Positions 24,630 through 33,522 of a stretch of DNA of 64,000 nt are shown in pieces. Made by a program: the position numbers and the translations under genes. The stretch spans positions 3,348,001 through 3,412,000 of the forward strand of contig CP143429.1 of NCBI GenBank assembly GCA_039636775.1, given 5' to 3'. Position 1 is the first letter of the stretch, and every line of letters begins with the position of its first letter. Source of the stretch: Micrococcaceae bacterium Sec5.8 (GTDB lineage: Bacteria; Actinomycetota; Actinomycetes; Actinomycetales; Micrococcaceae). The notes beneath the pieces are model-generated. The model was not told the DNA's origin. It saw nothing but the letters and a program-made list of their open reading frames with translations, and did not search any database.

Positions 24630-25771
24630 TCTGCGAAGGCTCCGTCGGGGTGGCGCCAGACGGGACCCCGCCAGGCGTGGCCGCGTTTGTCCGCGGCGCG
24701 GACCACGGCCTCGTCAATCTCGAGGCCGAGGCCCGGGCCGGTCAGGCGTTCGATGTGCCCATCCACGAACGCCAGCGGGGACTTGTCCACGACGTAGTCC
24801 AGGACCTCGGCGCCCTGGTTGTAGTGGATGCCGATGCTTTGTTCCTGGATCAGGAAGTTGGGCGTGGCAAACCCCACTTGCAGGCACGCGGCCAAGGCCA
24901 GCGGGCCGAGCGGGCAATGTGGCGCCAGTTGGACCTCGTAGATCTCCGCGAGCGAGGCGATCTTGCGGACCTCGGTGATCCCGCCGGCATGCGAGAGGTC
25001 CGGCTGGGCGACGGCGATGCCCGCCTGCAGCGCGGGAAGGAATTCCTGCCGGCTGTAAAGCCGCTCGCCGGTGGAGACCGGCGTTGTGGTGGAGGACGTG
25101 AACTCGCGCAGCAGATGGGTGTTTTCCGGGACCACGGGTTCTTCCAGGAAGAACGGCCGGTACGGTTCCAGCAGCGGCGCCACCCGGCGGGCGTTGGCCA
25201 GGCTGAAGCGGCCGTGGAAGTCCACCGCGACGTCGCGGTGGTCCCCGAGCACCTCGCGGGCGGCGGCGACGCGGCGGACGACGCCGTCGAGCTCCGCCAC
25301 CGAGGCGATGGGACTCATCCGGCCGCTGGCGTTCATCTTGACGGCCGTGAGCCCCACCTCCAGCTGCGCACTGATCTGGTCGGCCACCTCGTTGGGCTCA
25401 TCGCCGCCTACCCAGCCGTACATCCGGATCCGGTCCCGGACGTGGCCGCCCAGGAGCTGGTGCACCGGCGTATTGAAGTGCTTGCCCGCGATGTCCCACA
25501 GTGCCTGGTCCAGACCGGACACGGCGCTGGCCAGGATGGGGCCGCCGCGGTAGAACGATCCCTTGGTCATCACCTGCCAGTGGTCCTCGATCCGGAGCGC
25601 ATCGTTGCCGATGAGGAGCTCGGAGAGCTGGTCGACGGCGGTGCGGACCGTTTCGCTGCGGCCCTCACAGGTGGCCTCGCCCCAGCCGACGATCCCGCTG
25701 TCGGTTTCGATCCGGACGAACAGCCAACGCGGTGCGACGAGGAACGTTTCAATCCTGCTGATGCGTGTCAT
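24623..25771 (-). CDS. dgoD: D-galactonate dehydratase, enolase superfamily
   Basis: The 382-residue enzyme dehydrates D-galactonate to 2-keto-3-deoxygalactonate. It shows MTRISRIETFLVAPRWLFVRI, the barrel metal-binding regions VAVDFHGRFS, FLEEPVVPEN and STGERLYSRQEF, and the late His in LAPHCPLGPLA, as in E. coli DgoD. It follows the permease gene by seven bases and overlaps the aldolase gene, so it belongs to the same operon. Having both DgoD and ManD suggests that the operon handles more than one hexonate. Confidence 0.93.
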   Translation of the reverse strand: MTRISRIETFLVAPRWLFVRIETDSGIVGWGEATCEGRSETVRTAVDQLSELLIGNDALRIEDHWQVMTKGSFYRGGPILASAVSGLDQALWDIAGKHFNTPVHQLLGGHVRDRIRMYGWVGGDEPNEVADQISAQLEVGLTAVKMNASGRMSPIASVAELDGVVRRVAAAREVLGDHRDVAVDFHGRFSLANARRVAPLLEPYRPFFLEEPVVPENTHLLREFTSSTTTPVSTGERLYSRQEFLPALQAGIAVAQPDLSHAGGITEVRKIASLAEIYEVQLAPHCPLGPLALAACLQVGFATPNFLIQEQSIGIHYNQGAEVLDYVVDKSPLAFVDGHIERLTGPGLGLEIDEAVVRAADKRGHAWRGPVWRHPDGAFAEW

Positions 25772-25778
25772 CGCTAGC

Positions 25779-26660
25779 CTAGCCCTTGGTCGCGCCGGCG
25801 GTCATGCCGGAGACGATGTACTTCTGCGTGAAGAGCGCAATGATCATGATCGGGATGGTAACCACCGTGGCGGCCGCCATCAGTCCGCCCCAGTCGATGC
25901 TGGCGTAGGAGACGAAGTCAAAGATCGCGACCGGCAGGGTCTTGGTCTTGGAGCCGGAGAGCACCAGGGCGAACATGAAGTTGTTCCACGAGAAAATGAA
26001 GGACAAGATGGCGGCGGTGGCGATGCCGCCGATGGAGAGCGGCAGGGTGATGCGGCGGAACGCACCGATCGGGGTGAGCCCGTCCACCTGGGCGGACTCC
26101 TCGAGTTCCAGAGGCATCGAATCGAAGTAGCTCATCATGATGTAGACGATCAGCGGAAGCGCAACGAACATGTGGCTGAGGATCAGCACCTCGAAGCCGC
26201 CGACCATCCGCAGGTTGGAGAACACGTAGTACCAGGGCACCAGCAGGGAGACGCCGGGGATGACGCGCGCCATCAGGACCACCAGGGCCGAGCGGTGCAT
26301 CGTGAAGCGGCTCATCGCGTAGGCCGCAGGGACGCCCAGGACCAGGGACAGCACCGTGGAGACAAAGGCTACCCAGAAGCTGTTGAAGATGAAGATGAAG
26401 TAGTTGTTGCGCTGCAACACGTTCGCGTAGTTCTCGGCAGTGGGGGTGAAGAGCAGCGCCTTGCCCGTGTCATAGATGTCCACGTTCGTCTTGAAGGAGG
26501 CCAGCAGCATCCAGATCAGCGGGGCGATCAGGAACAGCACCACGGCGATCAGGGCTACGACGCGGAAGACCTTGTACGCCCGGTTGGCCAGCGGCTTCCG
26601 GCGGCCGGCCGGTGCGGGCCGGGCGGCCGTGACGGTCTGGGGGTCGGTCTGGACGGTCAT
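25779..26660 (-). CDS. Carbohydrate ABC importer permease (MalG type)
   Basis: The 293-residue inner-membrane protein has six transmembrane segments and the EAA-loop sequence LELEESAQVDGLTPIGAFRRITLPLS that docks to the ATPase. A proline-rich cytoplasmic N-terminus precedes the first segment. The ATG at 26660 overlaps the stop of the upstream permease (ATGA); a start 36 bases earlier would lie inside that gene. No ATP-binding subunit is encoded in the operon, so it must share one encoded elsewhere, as is common for actinobacterial sugar importers of this type. Confidence 0.92.
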   Translation of the reverse strand: MTVQTDPQTVTAARPAPAGRRKPLANRAYKVFRVVALIAVVLFLIAPLIWMLLASFKTNVDIYDTGKALLFTPTAENYANVLQRNNYFIFIFNSFWVAFVSTVLSLVLGVPAAYAMSRFTMHRSALVVLMARVIPGVSLLVPWYYVFSNLRMVGGFEVLILSHMFVALPLIVYIMMSYFDSMPLELEESAQVDGLTPIGAFRRITLPLSIGGIATAAILSFIFSWNNFMFALVLSGSKTKTLPVAIFDFVSYASIDWGGLMAAATVVTIPIMIIALFTQKYIVSGMTAGATKG

Positions 26661-27625
26661 TTGCTTACCGCTTTCTTGCGCATGGTCAGCAGCCACATGG
26701 AGCCGACGATGATCATAAAGAACAGGATCAACACCGCGGAGGACAGCCCGTACTGGTTGTAATCAAAGCTCAGGCCGTAGGCGTACACGTTGAGGGTCTC
26801 CACCTCGTGGAAGGAACCGCCGCCCTTGCCCTTGGTGGCGTAGAGGATGTCGAAGGTCTTCAGGGCGTCGATGCCCCGAAGCAGGATGGCCACAATGACG
26901 GTCGGCATCATTAGCGGCAGCGTGATGTAGAAGAAGCGCTGGAAGGAGTTGGCGCCATCCATCCTGGCGGCCTCATCGGGCTCCTCGGACAAGGAGGTCA
27001 GGCCGGCCAGCAAGATAAGCACCACCATGGGTGTCCACTGCCACACGTCCATGAAGATGGTGGTGCCCAGGGCGGTATCCTGGCCGGAGAGCCACGGCTG
27101 CGGCGGAATGCCGATCATGCCGAGGAGCTGGTTGGCAAAACCGATGTTCGGGTCGAAGATCAGCCGCCACATCATGCCAACCGCCACGGGGGTGGCGACA
27201 AGCGGCAGGAGGATGGCCACACGGACCCATTTTTCACCGCGGAACGGGCGCCACAGCAGCAGTGCGATGCACATGCCCAGCACCACCTCGCACACCAGGG
27301 CGACACCGGTGAAAGTCAGCGTACGTCCGACGGCGGGCCAGAACCGCTCAGCATCGGCGAGGACCGTGAGGTAGTTCTGCAGGCCGACGAAATCGGACGC
27401 GGCCCTCACGGAGCCCTGCGAATCGGTCAGGCTCAGATAGAGGGTCCAAGCGAGCGGGAAGATGATGAGGACACCGACAAAAATCATCGCGGGGGCGGCG
27501 AACAGCCACTTGCGGTGCCGGTTCGCCCAGGCGGAGAAGTTCTCACGGGCTCCGGACCCGGCGCCGGCGTTCCGGCCGGACGGGGCCCCGGGCTGCGCGC
27601 TGCGGGGAGGGGTCAATACAGACAT
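26657..27625 (-). CDS. Carbohydrate ABC importer permease (MalF type)
   Basis: The 322-residue protein has six transmembrane segments, the first from about residue 38 (WLFAAPAMIFVGVLIIFPLAW). Its EAA-loop is LSEEPDEAARMDGANSFQRFFYITLPLMMP. It forms the membrane channel together with the MalG-type subunit next to it. A GC-rich hairpin lies between it and the upstream binding-protein gene, suggesting lower expression of the permeases than of the binding protein. Confidence 0.92.
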   Translation of the reverse strand: MSVLTPPRSAQPGAPSGRNAGAGSGARENFSAWANRHRKWLFAAPAMIFVGVLIIFPLAWTLYLSLTDSQGSVRAASDFVGLQNYLTVLADAERFWPAVGRTLTFTGVALVCEVVLGMCIALLLWRPFRGEKWVRVAILLPLVATPVAVGMMWRLIFDPNIGFANQLLGMIGIPPQPWLSGQDTALGTTIFMDVWQWTPMVVLILLAGLTSLSEEPDEAARMDGANSFQRFFYITLPLMMPTVIVAILLRGIDALKTFDILYATKGKGGGSFHEVETLNVYAYGLSFDYNQYGLSSAVLILFFMIIVGSMWLLTMRKKAVSK

Positions 27626-27663
27626 GGTTCACCTAAGGAGTCGGGGGTGAAGTGACGAGCTGG

Positions 27664-27700
27664 CCCGGCGGGGCGGCGGTAGGGCCGCCGCCCTGCCGGG
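27664..27700 (-). promoter_or_regulatory. Intra-operon hairpin between binding-protein and permease genes
   Basis: An extended, nearly perfect stem spans 27664-27700: outer arms CCCGGC/GCCGGG, inner arms GGGGCGGCGG/CCGCCGCCCT. There is no T-run, so it is more likely an mRNA-stabilising or attenuating structure than a full terminator. The location after the first gene is typical of ABC importer operons that make excess binding protein. Confidence 0.6.
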
Positions 27701-27736
27701 CGGTGGTGCGGGCGGCGCGGACTGCGCCGGGGCGGG

Positions 27737-29032
27737 CTACTTCTTTTCGCTGTCCAGGAACTGCTGGAAGGCTTTGTTGGCCGTGTCGGCCGCGGCGGAG
27801 GAGTCGGCGCCGGTGATGGTGTCGACGATCGGACCGCCCACGATCTCACGGGCCTTGCCCACCGTGACAACCTCGGGACGGTCGTGGCCCACGCCGTTCT
27901 CGGCGCTGGCAGCGATGGCCTCGGCCAGGTCCTTCGGGTACGTGGAAGTTCCGGCGGGGTCGGCCCAGACCGAAGCGCGGGGTCCGGGAACGCCGGCCTT
28001 CTGCGCCGCCAGGGTGCGTTCCTTGCCGGTGGCCCACTGGATGAACTTCCAGGCGTTGTCCTGGTTGCTAGAAGCCTGGTTGACAGCAAGTCCCCAGGAG
28101 GGGATGTTGTACGGCTTGGAACCGGCCGGGCCGGCGGGCAATGCGGCGAACCCGACCGTGTCGGCGACCTTGGACTTGGCCGGGTCGGTGGCGTTCTTGT
28201 AGAGCGAATCGGCCTCGGTGTAGAAGGCGGCCTTGCCCTGGGTGAAGATTGCCATCGCCTCGGGCCAGCTCATGTCGGTGCTGACGTTGGCCGGGCCGTA
28301 GTTCCTGATCAGGCCGCCGTAGTAGGCGTAGGCTTCCTTGGCGGCGTCGGAATTGACGGCGGATTTGCCGCTGTCATCGGTCCAGTCACCACCGAAGCTG
28401 TACAGGAAGCTGGAGAACTGGGTGACCGCAGCGGACTTTCCCGTGCGCGCCACGAAGCCGGCGGTGTCCGGTGAGGACTCCTTGATGGCCTTGGCGGCGG
28501 CTTCGAGCTCGTCCATGGTCTTGGGAACCTCAAGGCCCGCAGCCTTCAGCAGGTCCTTGCGGTAGTAGAGCACCTCGCGTTCGGTGATGATCGGAACGCC
28601 AACGACCTTGCCGTCCACCGTGCTGGCCTTGACCGGGCCCTCCTGGTAGTCCTTCCAATCCCAGCCGGAGTCGGCGGAGACCTTGGACGTCAGATCTGCG
28701 AGGTACCCGTTCTTTGCGAACGCCTTGCCTTCCTGCAGCGGGCGGTACATCATGACGTCGATCTCGTCGCTGCCGGCGTTGAGCTTGACGTTGTACTGGT
28801 CCGAGAGCTGGTCTTCGCCAAGCTGCGTCAGTTCGACCTTGAGGCCGCTGGACTTCTCGAATTCCGGAATGGCGGCCTTGATGCCTTCGGTCCAGACGTG
28901 GTTCGCGAGGGTGACCCGGACGGTGCCGGCGGCTTTAGCGTCGCTGCTGCCACCGCCTCCGCCACAGGCGGTCAGGCCCAACGACAGGGCCGCGGCGACA
29001 GCCGCGTACTGCAGGATCGAACGTCGCTTCAT
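27737..29032 (-). CDS. Sugar/sugar-acid ABC importer substrate-binding lipoprotein
   Basis: The 431-residue family 1 extracellular solute-binding protein begins with a lipoprotein signal (MKRRSILQYAAVAAALSLGL) and lipobox LTAC, with Cys23 the acylation site, followed by a Gly/Ser linker. Features of the fold include LKVELTQLGEDQLSDQYNVK, MMYRPLQEGKAFAKNGYL and FYTEADSLY. It captures the operon's substrate outside the membrane, presumably a hexonate or an oligosaccharide containing one, judged from the dehydratases downstream. It is the first gene of the operon. Confidence 0.93.
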   Translation of the reverse strand: MKRRSILQYAAVAAALSLGLTACGGGGGSSDAKAAGTVRVTLANHVWTEGIKAAIPEFEKSSGLKVELTQLGEDQLSDQYNVKLNAGSDEIDVMMYRPLQEGKAFAKNGYLADLTSKVSADSGWDWKDYQEGPVKASTVDGKVVGVPIITEREVLYYRKDLLKAAGLEVPKTMDELEAAAKAIKESSPDTAGFVARTGKSAAVTQFSSFLYSFGGDWTDDSGKSAVNSDAAKEAYAYYGGLIRNYGPANVSTDMSWPEAMAIFTQGKAAFYTEADSLYKNATDPAKSKVADTVGFAALPAGPAGSKPYNIPSWGLAVNQASSNQDNAWKFIQWATGKERTLAAQKAGVPGPRASVWADPAGTSTYPKDLAEAIAASAENGVGHDRPEVVTVGKAREIVGGPIVDTITGADSSAAADTANKAFQQFLDSEKK

Positions 29033-29113
29033 TACGACTCCCTTGGTTCAGTCAGGGCTGGGCGTCACTGTCCAGCCGGCTGCAAATGCATCTTTACATC
29101 TGCTCTGGAAGCG

Positions 29114-29143
29114 ATCTTAGAGAAATAAAGCATACTTAAACAA
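29114..29143 (-). promoter_or_regulatory. Promoter of the sugar-acid operon
   Basis: Reading on the minus strand, TTGTTT (29138-29143) and TAAGAT (29114-29119) are 18 bases apart, giving a fair -35/-10 pair about 80 bases before the binding-protein ATG. The spacer contains AAGCATACTT (29128-29137), an imperfect palindrome where the divergent GntR regulator could bind. Confidence 0.55.
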
Positions 29144-29161
29144 CCCCTTGCTGCCCACCCG

Positions 29162-29173
29162 TATGATTTATTT
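29162..29173 (+). promoter_or_regulatory. -10 element of a leaderless gntR transcript
   Basis: TATGAT (29162-29167) is followed by six bases and then the ATG at 29174. No ribosome-binding site exists, so transcription should begin at the A of the start codon. Confidence 0.6.
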
Positions 29174-29920
29174 ATGAAAACCCCACAGGCGGAGTCCACC
29201 GGTGACCTGCATGCAGCGCTGGTCCAGAGGTTGGGTCTCGCCATCGCCGAAGGGACTCTGGCGCCGCATTCGATCCTGCGCCTCGACGAGTTGGAGGCGC
29301 AGTACAGCGTGTCCCGCTCGGTGGTCCGGGAGGCCACCAGGGTCCTGTCCTCCAAGGGGATGCTGGAGTCCCGGCGCAGGCTGGGCACGGTGGTACAGCC
29401 GGAGGACTCCTGGAATGCCTACGACCCGCAAGTCATCCGCTGGCGCCTTGCCTCCTCCAGACGGCTAGAGCAATTGCAGGCACTCAATGAACTCCGCGGC
29501 GCGATCGAGCCTCAGGCCGCCCGCCTGGCCGCGGGCCGCGCGTCCTGGGATGCCGGCAGCGATCTGGTCTCCCAGGCCGCCCGGCTTTGGGCGGCGGGCC
29601 AGCGCGGGGACCAGGAGGAATTTCTCCGGCTCGACATCGATTTCCACGCCGCCGTACTGAAAGCCTCCGGGAATGCGATGTTCTCACAGCTGCACAACCT
29701 GGTCACCGAGGTCCTGACCGGCCGCACCGAGCACGGCCTGATGCCGCACCTGCCCCACCATGAGGCTCTGCAGCTGCACGTCGAGGTGGCCAGCGCCATC
29801 CAACGCGGTGAAGCGAACGCGGCGCACGCGGCGATGACCAGGATCGTGGAGCAGTCCAGCGAGGAGATGGGACACATCTGGTCCAGCCACCAGCAACCCG
29901 CTGCCGGAGCCAGCACCTGA
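29174..29920 (+). CDS. GntR-family regulator, FadR subfamily
   Basis: The 248-residue protein has an N-terminal winged helix (about 10-75: LVQRLGLAIAEGTL, LDELEAQYSVSRSVVREATR, VLSSKGMLESRRRLGTVVQ) and an FCD ligand domain (about 90-235) with the metal-binding pattern around DIDFHAAVLKASGNAMF and HEALQLHVEVASAI. It is divergent from the sugar-acid operon and is most likely its repressor, released by a hexonate or a keto-deoxy intermediate. Its own message appears leaderless. Confidence 0.92.
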   Translation: MKTPQAESTGDLHAALVQRLGLAIAEGTLAPHSILRLDELEAQYSVSRSVVREATRVLSSKGMLESRRRLGTVVQPEDSWNAYDPQVIRWRLASSRRLEQLQALNELRGAIEPQAARLAAGRASWDAGSDLVSQAARLWAAGQRGDQEEFLRLDIDFHAAVLKASGNAMFSQLHNLVTEVLTGRTEHGLMPHLPHHEALQLHVEVASAIQRGEANAAHAAMTRIVEQSSEEMGHIWSSHQQPAAGAST

Positions 29921-29992
29921 AAACACTGCACGGGGTCACCCCGAGCCCGTCAGAGGCGGCCGGATAGGCGCGAAGCGACCCCGCGGTACGGC

Positions 29993-31024
29993 TTAGCGGC
30001 CGCCGGTGATCTTACGGCTCCGCTGCTCCCGGGCCATCGGACCGTAGGGGTAGACGCCGACGCGCGGGAGGCTCACCTCAGTGAGCCGCCTCTGCTCCCC
30101 CTCCGTCAGGGCGAGCTCCCCGGCCGCGAGGTTGTCGGCGAGTTGCTCCGTGCTGCGGACACCGAGGATCACCGAGGTCACGGCCGGCTGCTCCGCCAGC
30201 CAGGCCAGGGCCACCTGGGCGGCGCTGGCCTGGTGCCGTGTGGCGATTTCGTGCACCGCTTCCACGATCTCCCACGTGCGCGGATCCGCGTTCCTGGCCT
30301 TCCACGCCTCCATGCCGCGCTCGGGATTCTCCCCCAGGCGGGTGGCTCCGGTCGGCGGCTGGTCCCGCTTGTATTTCCCCGAGAGCCAACCCCCGCCCAG
30401 GGGCGACCACGGCAGCAGACCGATCCCGGCATCGAGCGAGGCCGGGACGATCTCGGACTCGATCTCACGGACCAGCAAACTGTACTGCGGCTGCAGCGTC
30501 GCCGGGGCGCTCCAGCCGTGGGAGCGGGCCACGTGGACGGCCTTCGTCAGCTGCCAGCCCAGGAAGTTGGAGAAGCCGTAGTACGCGATTTTCCCGCTGC
30601 TCACGGCGTCGTGGAGAAACCGCAGGGACTCCTCCAGGGGTGTGACGGGATCCCAGGCGTGCAGCTGGTAGAGGTCGATCTGCTCCACGCCGAGACGGCG
30701 CAGCGAGTCATCAAGCGCGCGGTTCAGGTGCCGTCGGGACGTGCCCACGTCGTTTGGTCCCGGGCCCATCGGGAAGCGGCCCTTGGTGGCGAGCACCACG
30801 CGGTCCCGTGCCTCCGGGCGCGCGGCGAGCCAGCGGCCGATGATCTCCTCCGAGACCCCCGCGGAGTAGACGTCTGCGGTATCAATGAAGTTGCCTCCCG
30901 CCGTCACGTACGCGTCCAGGATCGCGTGGGACTGTTCCTCGGTGGCCTCGGCGCCGAACGTCATGGTGCCCAGTGCGTAGTTGGCAACGACGGCGCCGCT
31001 GGCGCCCAGGGTGCGGTATCTCAT
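29993..31024 (-). CDS. Aldo/keto reductase
   Basis: The 343-residue NADPH-dependent TIM-barrel oxidoreductase carries the catalytic tetrad: Asp and Tyr in NFIDTADVYSAG, Lys in VVLATKGRF and His in YQLHAWD. The cofactor region is near VILGVRSTEQLADNL. It resembles the AKR12/YajO-type general stress reductases; the substrate is unknown. AGGAG precedes ATG 31024. It lies 11 bases after the stop of the upstream epimerase-like gene, so the two are an operon. Confidence 0.92.
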   Translation of the reverse strand: MRYRTLGASGAVVANYALGTMTFGAEATEEQSHAILDAYVTAGGNFIDTADVYSAGVSEEIIGRWLAARPEARDRVVLATKGRFPMGPGPNDVGTSRRHLNRALDDSLRRLGVEQIDLYQLHAWDPVTPLEESLRFLHDAVSSGKIAYYGFSNFLGWQLTKAVHVARSHGWSAPATLQPQYSLLVREIESEIVPASLDAGIGLLPWSPLGGGWLSGKYKRDQPPTGATRLGENPERGMEAWKARNADPRTWEIVEAVHEIATRHQASAAQVALAWLAEQPAVTSVILGVRSTEQLADNLAAGELALTEGEQRRLTEVSLPRVGVYPYGPMAREQRSRKITGGR

Positions 31025-31035
31025 GGAACTCCTGT

Positions 31036-31908
31036 TCAGTCTTCGGTGGAGGTGGTGCGCAACGGGTGGTAATTCCGCCAGCTGTGCTCCGGCGCGTAGC
31101 CCAGCAGGCGTTTGGCCTTGTCGATCGAGAGCAGCGTTTCATGCTCGCCGAGCTCCTTGACCACCTTGACGTTGGGGAACACCTCAGCGGCGAGGCCAGC
31201 GCTGGAGCGGCTCATCACCGTATCCGCGTTGGCGATGATGAACGCCTCGAACCCCGGCGCGCCGTGTTCGAGGGCACGGGCTACAGCCTGGGCACCGTCG
31301 CGGCCGTCAATGTAGCCCCAGAGGTTCCACTTGCGCAGCTTCGCGTCGGCGTCGAAGCCGGGGAACTCCTCGTAGTCCTCCGGATCCATCACGTTGGAGA
31401 AGCGCAGCCCCGTGATGCTGAGCTCCGGATCCCACCGGGTCAGCTGGACGGCCATTTGTTCTTCCAGGTGCTTGACCAGGGAATAGGTGCTTTCCGGCCG
31501 GGCAGGGTATTCCTCATCCACCGGGATGTAGGGAGGGTCGACGTCGAACGGCAGTCCCAGCACCGTCTCGCTGGAGGCATAGACAATCTTCTGAATTCCC
31601 GCCCGGCGGGCGGCCTGGAACACGTTGTATGTGGCCAGCATGTTGTTCTCGAAGGTCGCAGCGTCCGGTGCATGGCCGGGGGCCGGAATCGCAGCCAGGT
31701 GGACCACAGCGTCGAACCCGGCATGCCGGTCTTCCAGTCCCAGGAAGACATCCAGCACCTGGCCGTAGTTGCGCAGGTCTACTTCCGTGAAACCGTGGCC
31801 GCGGATTCCGGTCCGGTCCAGATTGGTGACCTCGTGGCCGTCTTCGTCCAGCCGTCGGACGACGCTTCGGCCGAGCTTTCCACTTCCTCCGGTTACAGCA
31901 ACTCTCAT
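31036..31908 (-). CDS. NAD(P)-dependent epimerase/dehydratase-like oxidoreductase (extended SDR)
   Basis: The 290-residue protein starts with the extended-SDR cofactor motif VTGGSGKLG and has the Tyr-x-x-x-Lys pair in STYSLVKHLEEQM, with Ser in YASSETVLG. It is close to uronate dehydrogenase and sugar-nucleotide epimerase-like proteins, but the substrate is not certain. The frame is open for 75 codons upstream; ATG 31908 is chosen because the fold begins there and GAGGAG precedes it. It is first in the unit with the aldo/keto reductase. Confidence 0.87.
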   Translation of the reverse strand: MRVAVTGGSGKLGRSVVRRLDEDGHEVTNLDRTGIRGHGFTEVDLRNYGQVLDVFLGLEDRHAGFDAVVHLAAIPAPGHAPDAATFENNMLATYNVFQAARRAGIQKIVYASSETVLGLPFDVDPPYIPVDEEYPARPESTYSLVKHLEEQMAVQLTRWDPELSITGLRFSNVMDPEDYEEFPGFDADAKLRKWNLWGYIDGRDGAQAVARALEHGAPGFEAFIIANADTVMSRSSAGLAAEVFPNVKVVKELGEHETLLSIDKAKRLLGYAPEHSWRNYHPLRTTSTED

Positions 31909-31982
31909 TGGTACTCCTCGCGTAGTGGTGCGGTGTGGCACTTGTTCCACCCTAAAGGGGCCCGGCGGCCGTGCACACCCCC

Positions 31983-32000
31983 GGGTGACTTTTGGCCCTA
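31983..32000 (+). promoter_or_regulatory. DosR-box-like sequence upstream of the universal stress gene
   Basis: GGGTGACTTTTGGCCCTA resembles the core GGGACTTTAGTCCC of mycobacterial DosR (DevR) sites, with several mismatches. It ends 33 bases before the universal stress protein ATG. The match is suggestive only. Confidence 0.3.
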
Positions 32001-32033
32001 GCCGCGCCAGCATCCAGCGGGCAGGCTGGGCCC

Positions 32034-32501
32034 ATGAAAGCTGATCAGCGGATAGTCGTGGGCTTGGACGGTTCGGATTTCTCGACGACGGCACTCCGGC
32101 TCGCCGGGCGCCTGGCCCGGGGCCTCGACGCACCCCTGGAGCTGGTCACCTGCCTGGGCACCTCGGATCTTTTCCTCGCTTCCCATCTGCCCGAGGACAG
32201 CTCCCCCACCACAACCCAGCTCGAAGAAACGGCGAAACGGCTGGTGAGCGAGTCCTTGGAACGTGCCTTCGGCGACTCCGTTCCGGAGGGTCTGACCCGG
32301 ACCGTGAAGTTCGGGGCCCCGGCCAAAGTCCTCGTGGAGGAGAGCCGGAACGCCCAGCTGCTGGTGGTGGGCCGCCGCGGCCGCGGCGGTTTCCTCGCCC
32401 AGGTGATGGGATCTGTCAGTGGAGCCTGCGTGGCTCATGCGCATTGCCCGGTGCTGGTGGTCGGCGAGAAGGCAGCAGACACACCGCCGGCAGGGAAATG
32501 A
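32034..32501 (+). CDS. Universal stress protein (UspA family, single domain)
   Basis: The 155-residue protein begins RIVVGLDGSDFSTTALRLA and has the ATP-binding signature G-x2-G-x9-G-S in VVGRRGRGGFLAQVMGSVS, then CPVLVV. It is an ATP-binding type of UspA, linked in actinobacteria to hypoxia and dormancy. ATG 32034 is chosen because the fold begins there; no clear ribosome-binding site is present, and CAGGCT lies six bases upstream, close to the leaderless arrangement. Confidence 0.93.
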   Translation: MKADQRIVVGLDGSDFSTTALRLAGRLARGLDAPLELVTCLGTSDLFLASHLPEDSSPTTTQLEETAKRLVSESLERAFGDSVPEGLTRTVKFGAPAKVLVEESRNAQLLVVGRRGRGGFLAQVMGSVSGACVAHAHCPVLVVGEKAADTPPAGK

Positions 32502-32780
32502 TCCGCCGCCGGATGCCGTAAACCGGTCCCCCTGCCTTCCCTCGGCTCCGCGGACCGCTCGGAATCCACAGCCAGGACCGGGCCCTCCCTACCAGCACCT
32601 CGACGTCGGTGACGTCGTCCCGCTGGGTCCCGATGCGGGAATTCCGGTCCGAGGGCCGCGGCCGCCGGCCGGACCCGCGACTGGGCCCATGACCTTGTGC
32701 CCTACCCCCGGAAGCCCCGCCGCCCTAATCTCAAAGTCCAGGGGCGGCCCCCGTCGCCCGCAAGATTCCGGGAGGCGCCG

Positions 32781-33518
32781 GTGAAATCGGCAAGAACGAC
32801 CATCTCCGCTGGTATCGCATTGATGGCGGCCGGTGTCCTGCTGTTACTGGACCTGCTCGGTGTCCTCGACAGTGCCGCCCTCGTTTGGCCGCTGATATTC
32901 GCTGCAGCCGGGACTGCCTTCCTCATTGTCTTCTTCCGCGGCCGGGACAACTGGTGGGCTGCGATCCCCGGCTCCGTCTTCCTGGGTCTGGCGGCGGTCA
33001 CCCTGATTACCCTGCTCTGGGATGGCGCGGCGGCCGACTGGGCCGGCGCTTTTCTGTTTCTCTTCATGGGTGCGGGCTTCGGCGCGGTCTACGTCCGCGA
33101 GCGCTCCAACTGGTGGGCACTGATCCCCTGCGGCGTGATGTTGACTCTTTCGGTGGTGGTGGCCCTCCCGCGGAACTGGGAAGGCATGCCGGTCGCCGCA
33201 GTCCTCTTCCTGGGCCTGGCCGCCACGTTCGCGGCGCTCTCCCTCGTTCCCGTCCGGCAGGGTCCCCGTCCCGGCCTGGAACAGCAGAACCTCCTGTCCT
33301 ACCAGTCCGCGGCGACGGAATCAGCCAGAATGAAGTGGCCGCTGATCCCGGCATCGGTCCTGGCCATGATGGGGCTGCTTTTTGCTTTGCAGGCTTCGGC
33401 CTTGATCACTGCGAGCGAATTCTTCGTCCCGGCGCTCCTGGTGCTCGCCGGGGCAGCATTGCTGATTTACGCGTACCGCCACCGCACCGGCGGACACCGG
33501 AGAGTGCCCGGGGTCTGA
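32781..33518 (+). CDS. Multi-spanning membrane protein, function unknown
   Basis: The 245-residue protein has about seven or eight hydrophobic segments, with paired aromatic repeats (DNWWAAIPGSVFLG and SNWWALIPCGVMLT) showing an internal duplication. Its pattern is like small DUF5668/LiaF-type N-terminal membrane domains. GTG 32781 has GGGAGG six bases before it; upstream open codons lack coding character. It converges with the DUF302 gene, leaving four bases. The 279 bases before it (32502-32780) contain no recognisable gene or site. Confidence 0.75.
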   Translation: MKSARTTISAGIALMAAGVLLLLDLLGVLDSAALVWPLIFAAAGTAFLIVFFRGRDNWWAAIPGSVFLGLAAVTLITLLWDGAAADWAGAFLFLFMGAGFGAVYVRERSNWWALIPCGVMLTLSVVVALPRNWEGMPVAAVLFLGLAATFAALSLVPVRQGPRPGLEQQNLLSYQSAATESARMKWPLIPASVLAMMGLLFALQASALITASEFFVPALLVLAGAALLIYAYRHRTGGHRRVPGV

Positions 33519-33522
33519 CTGG

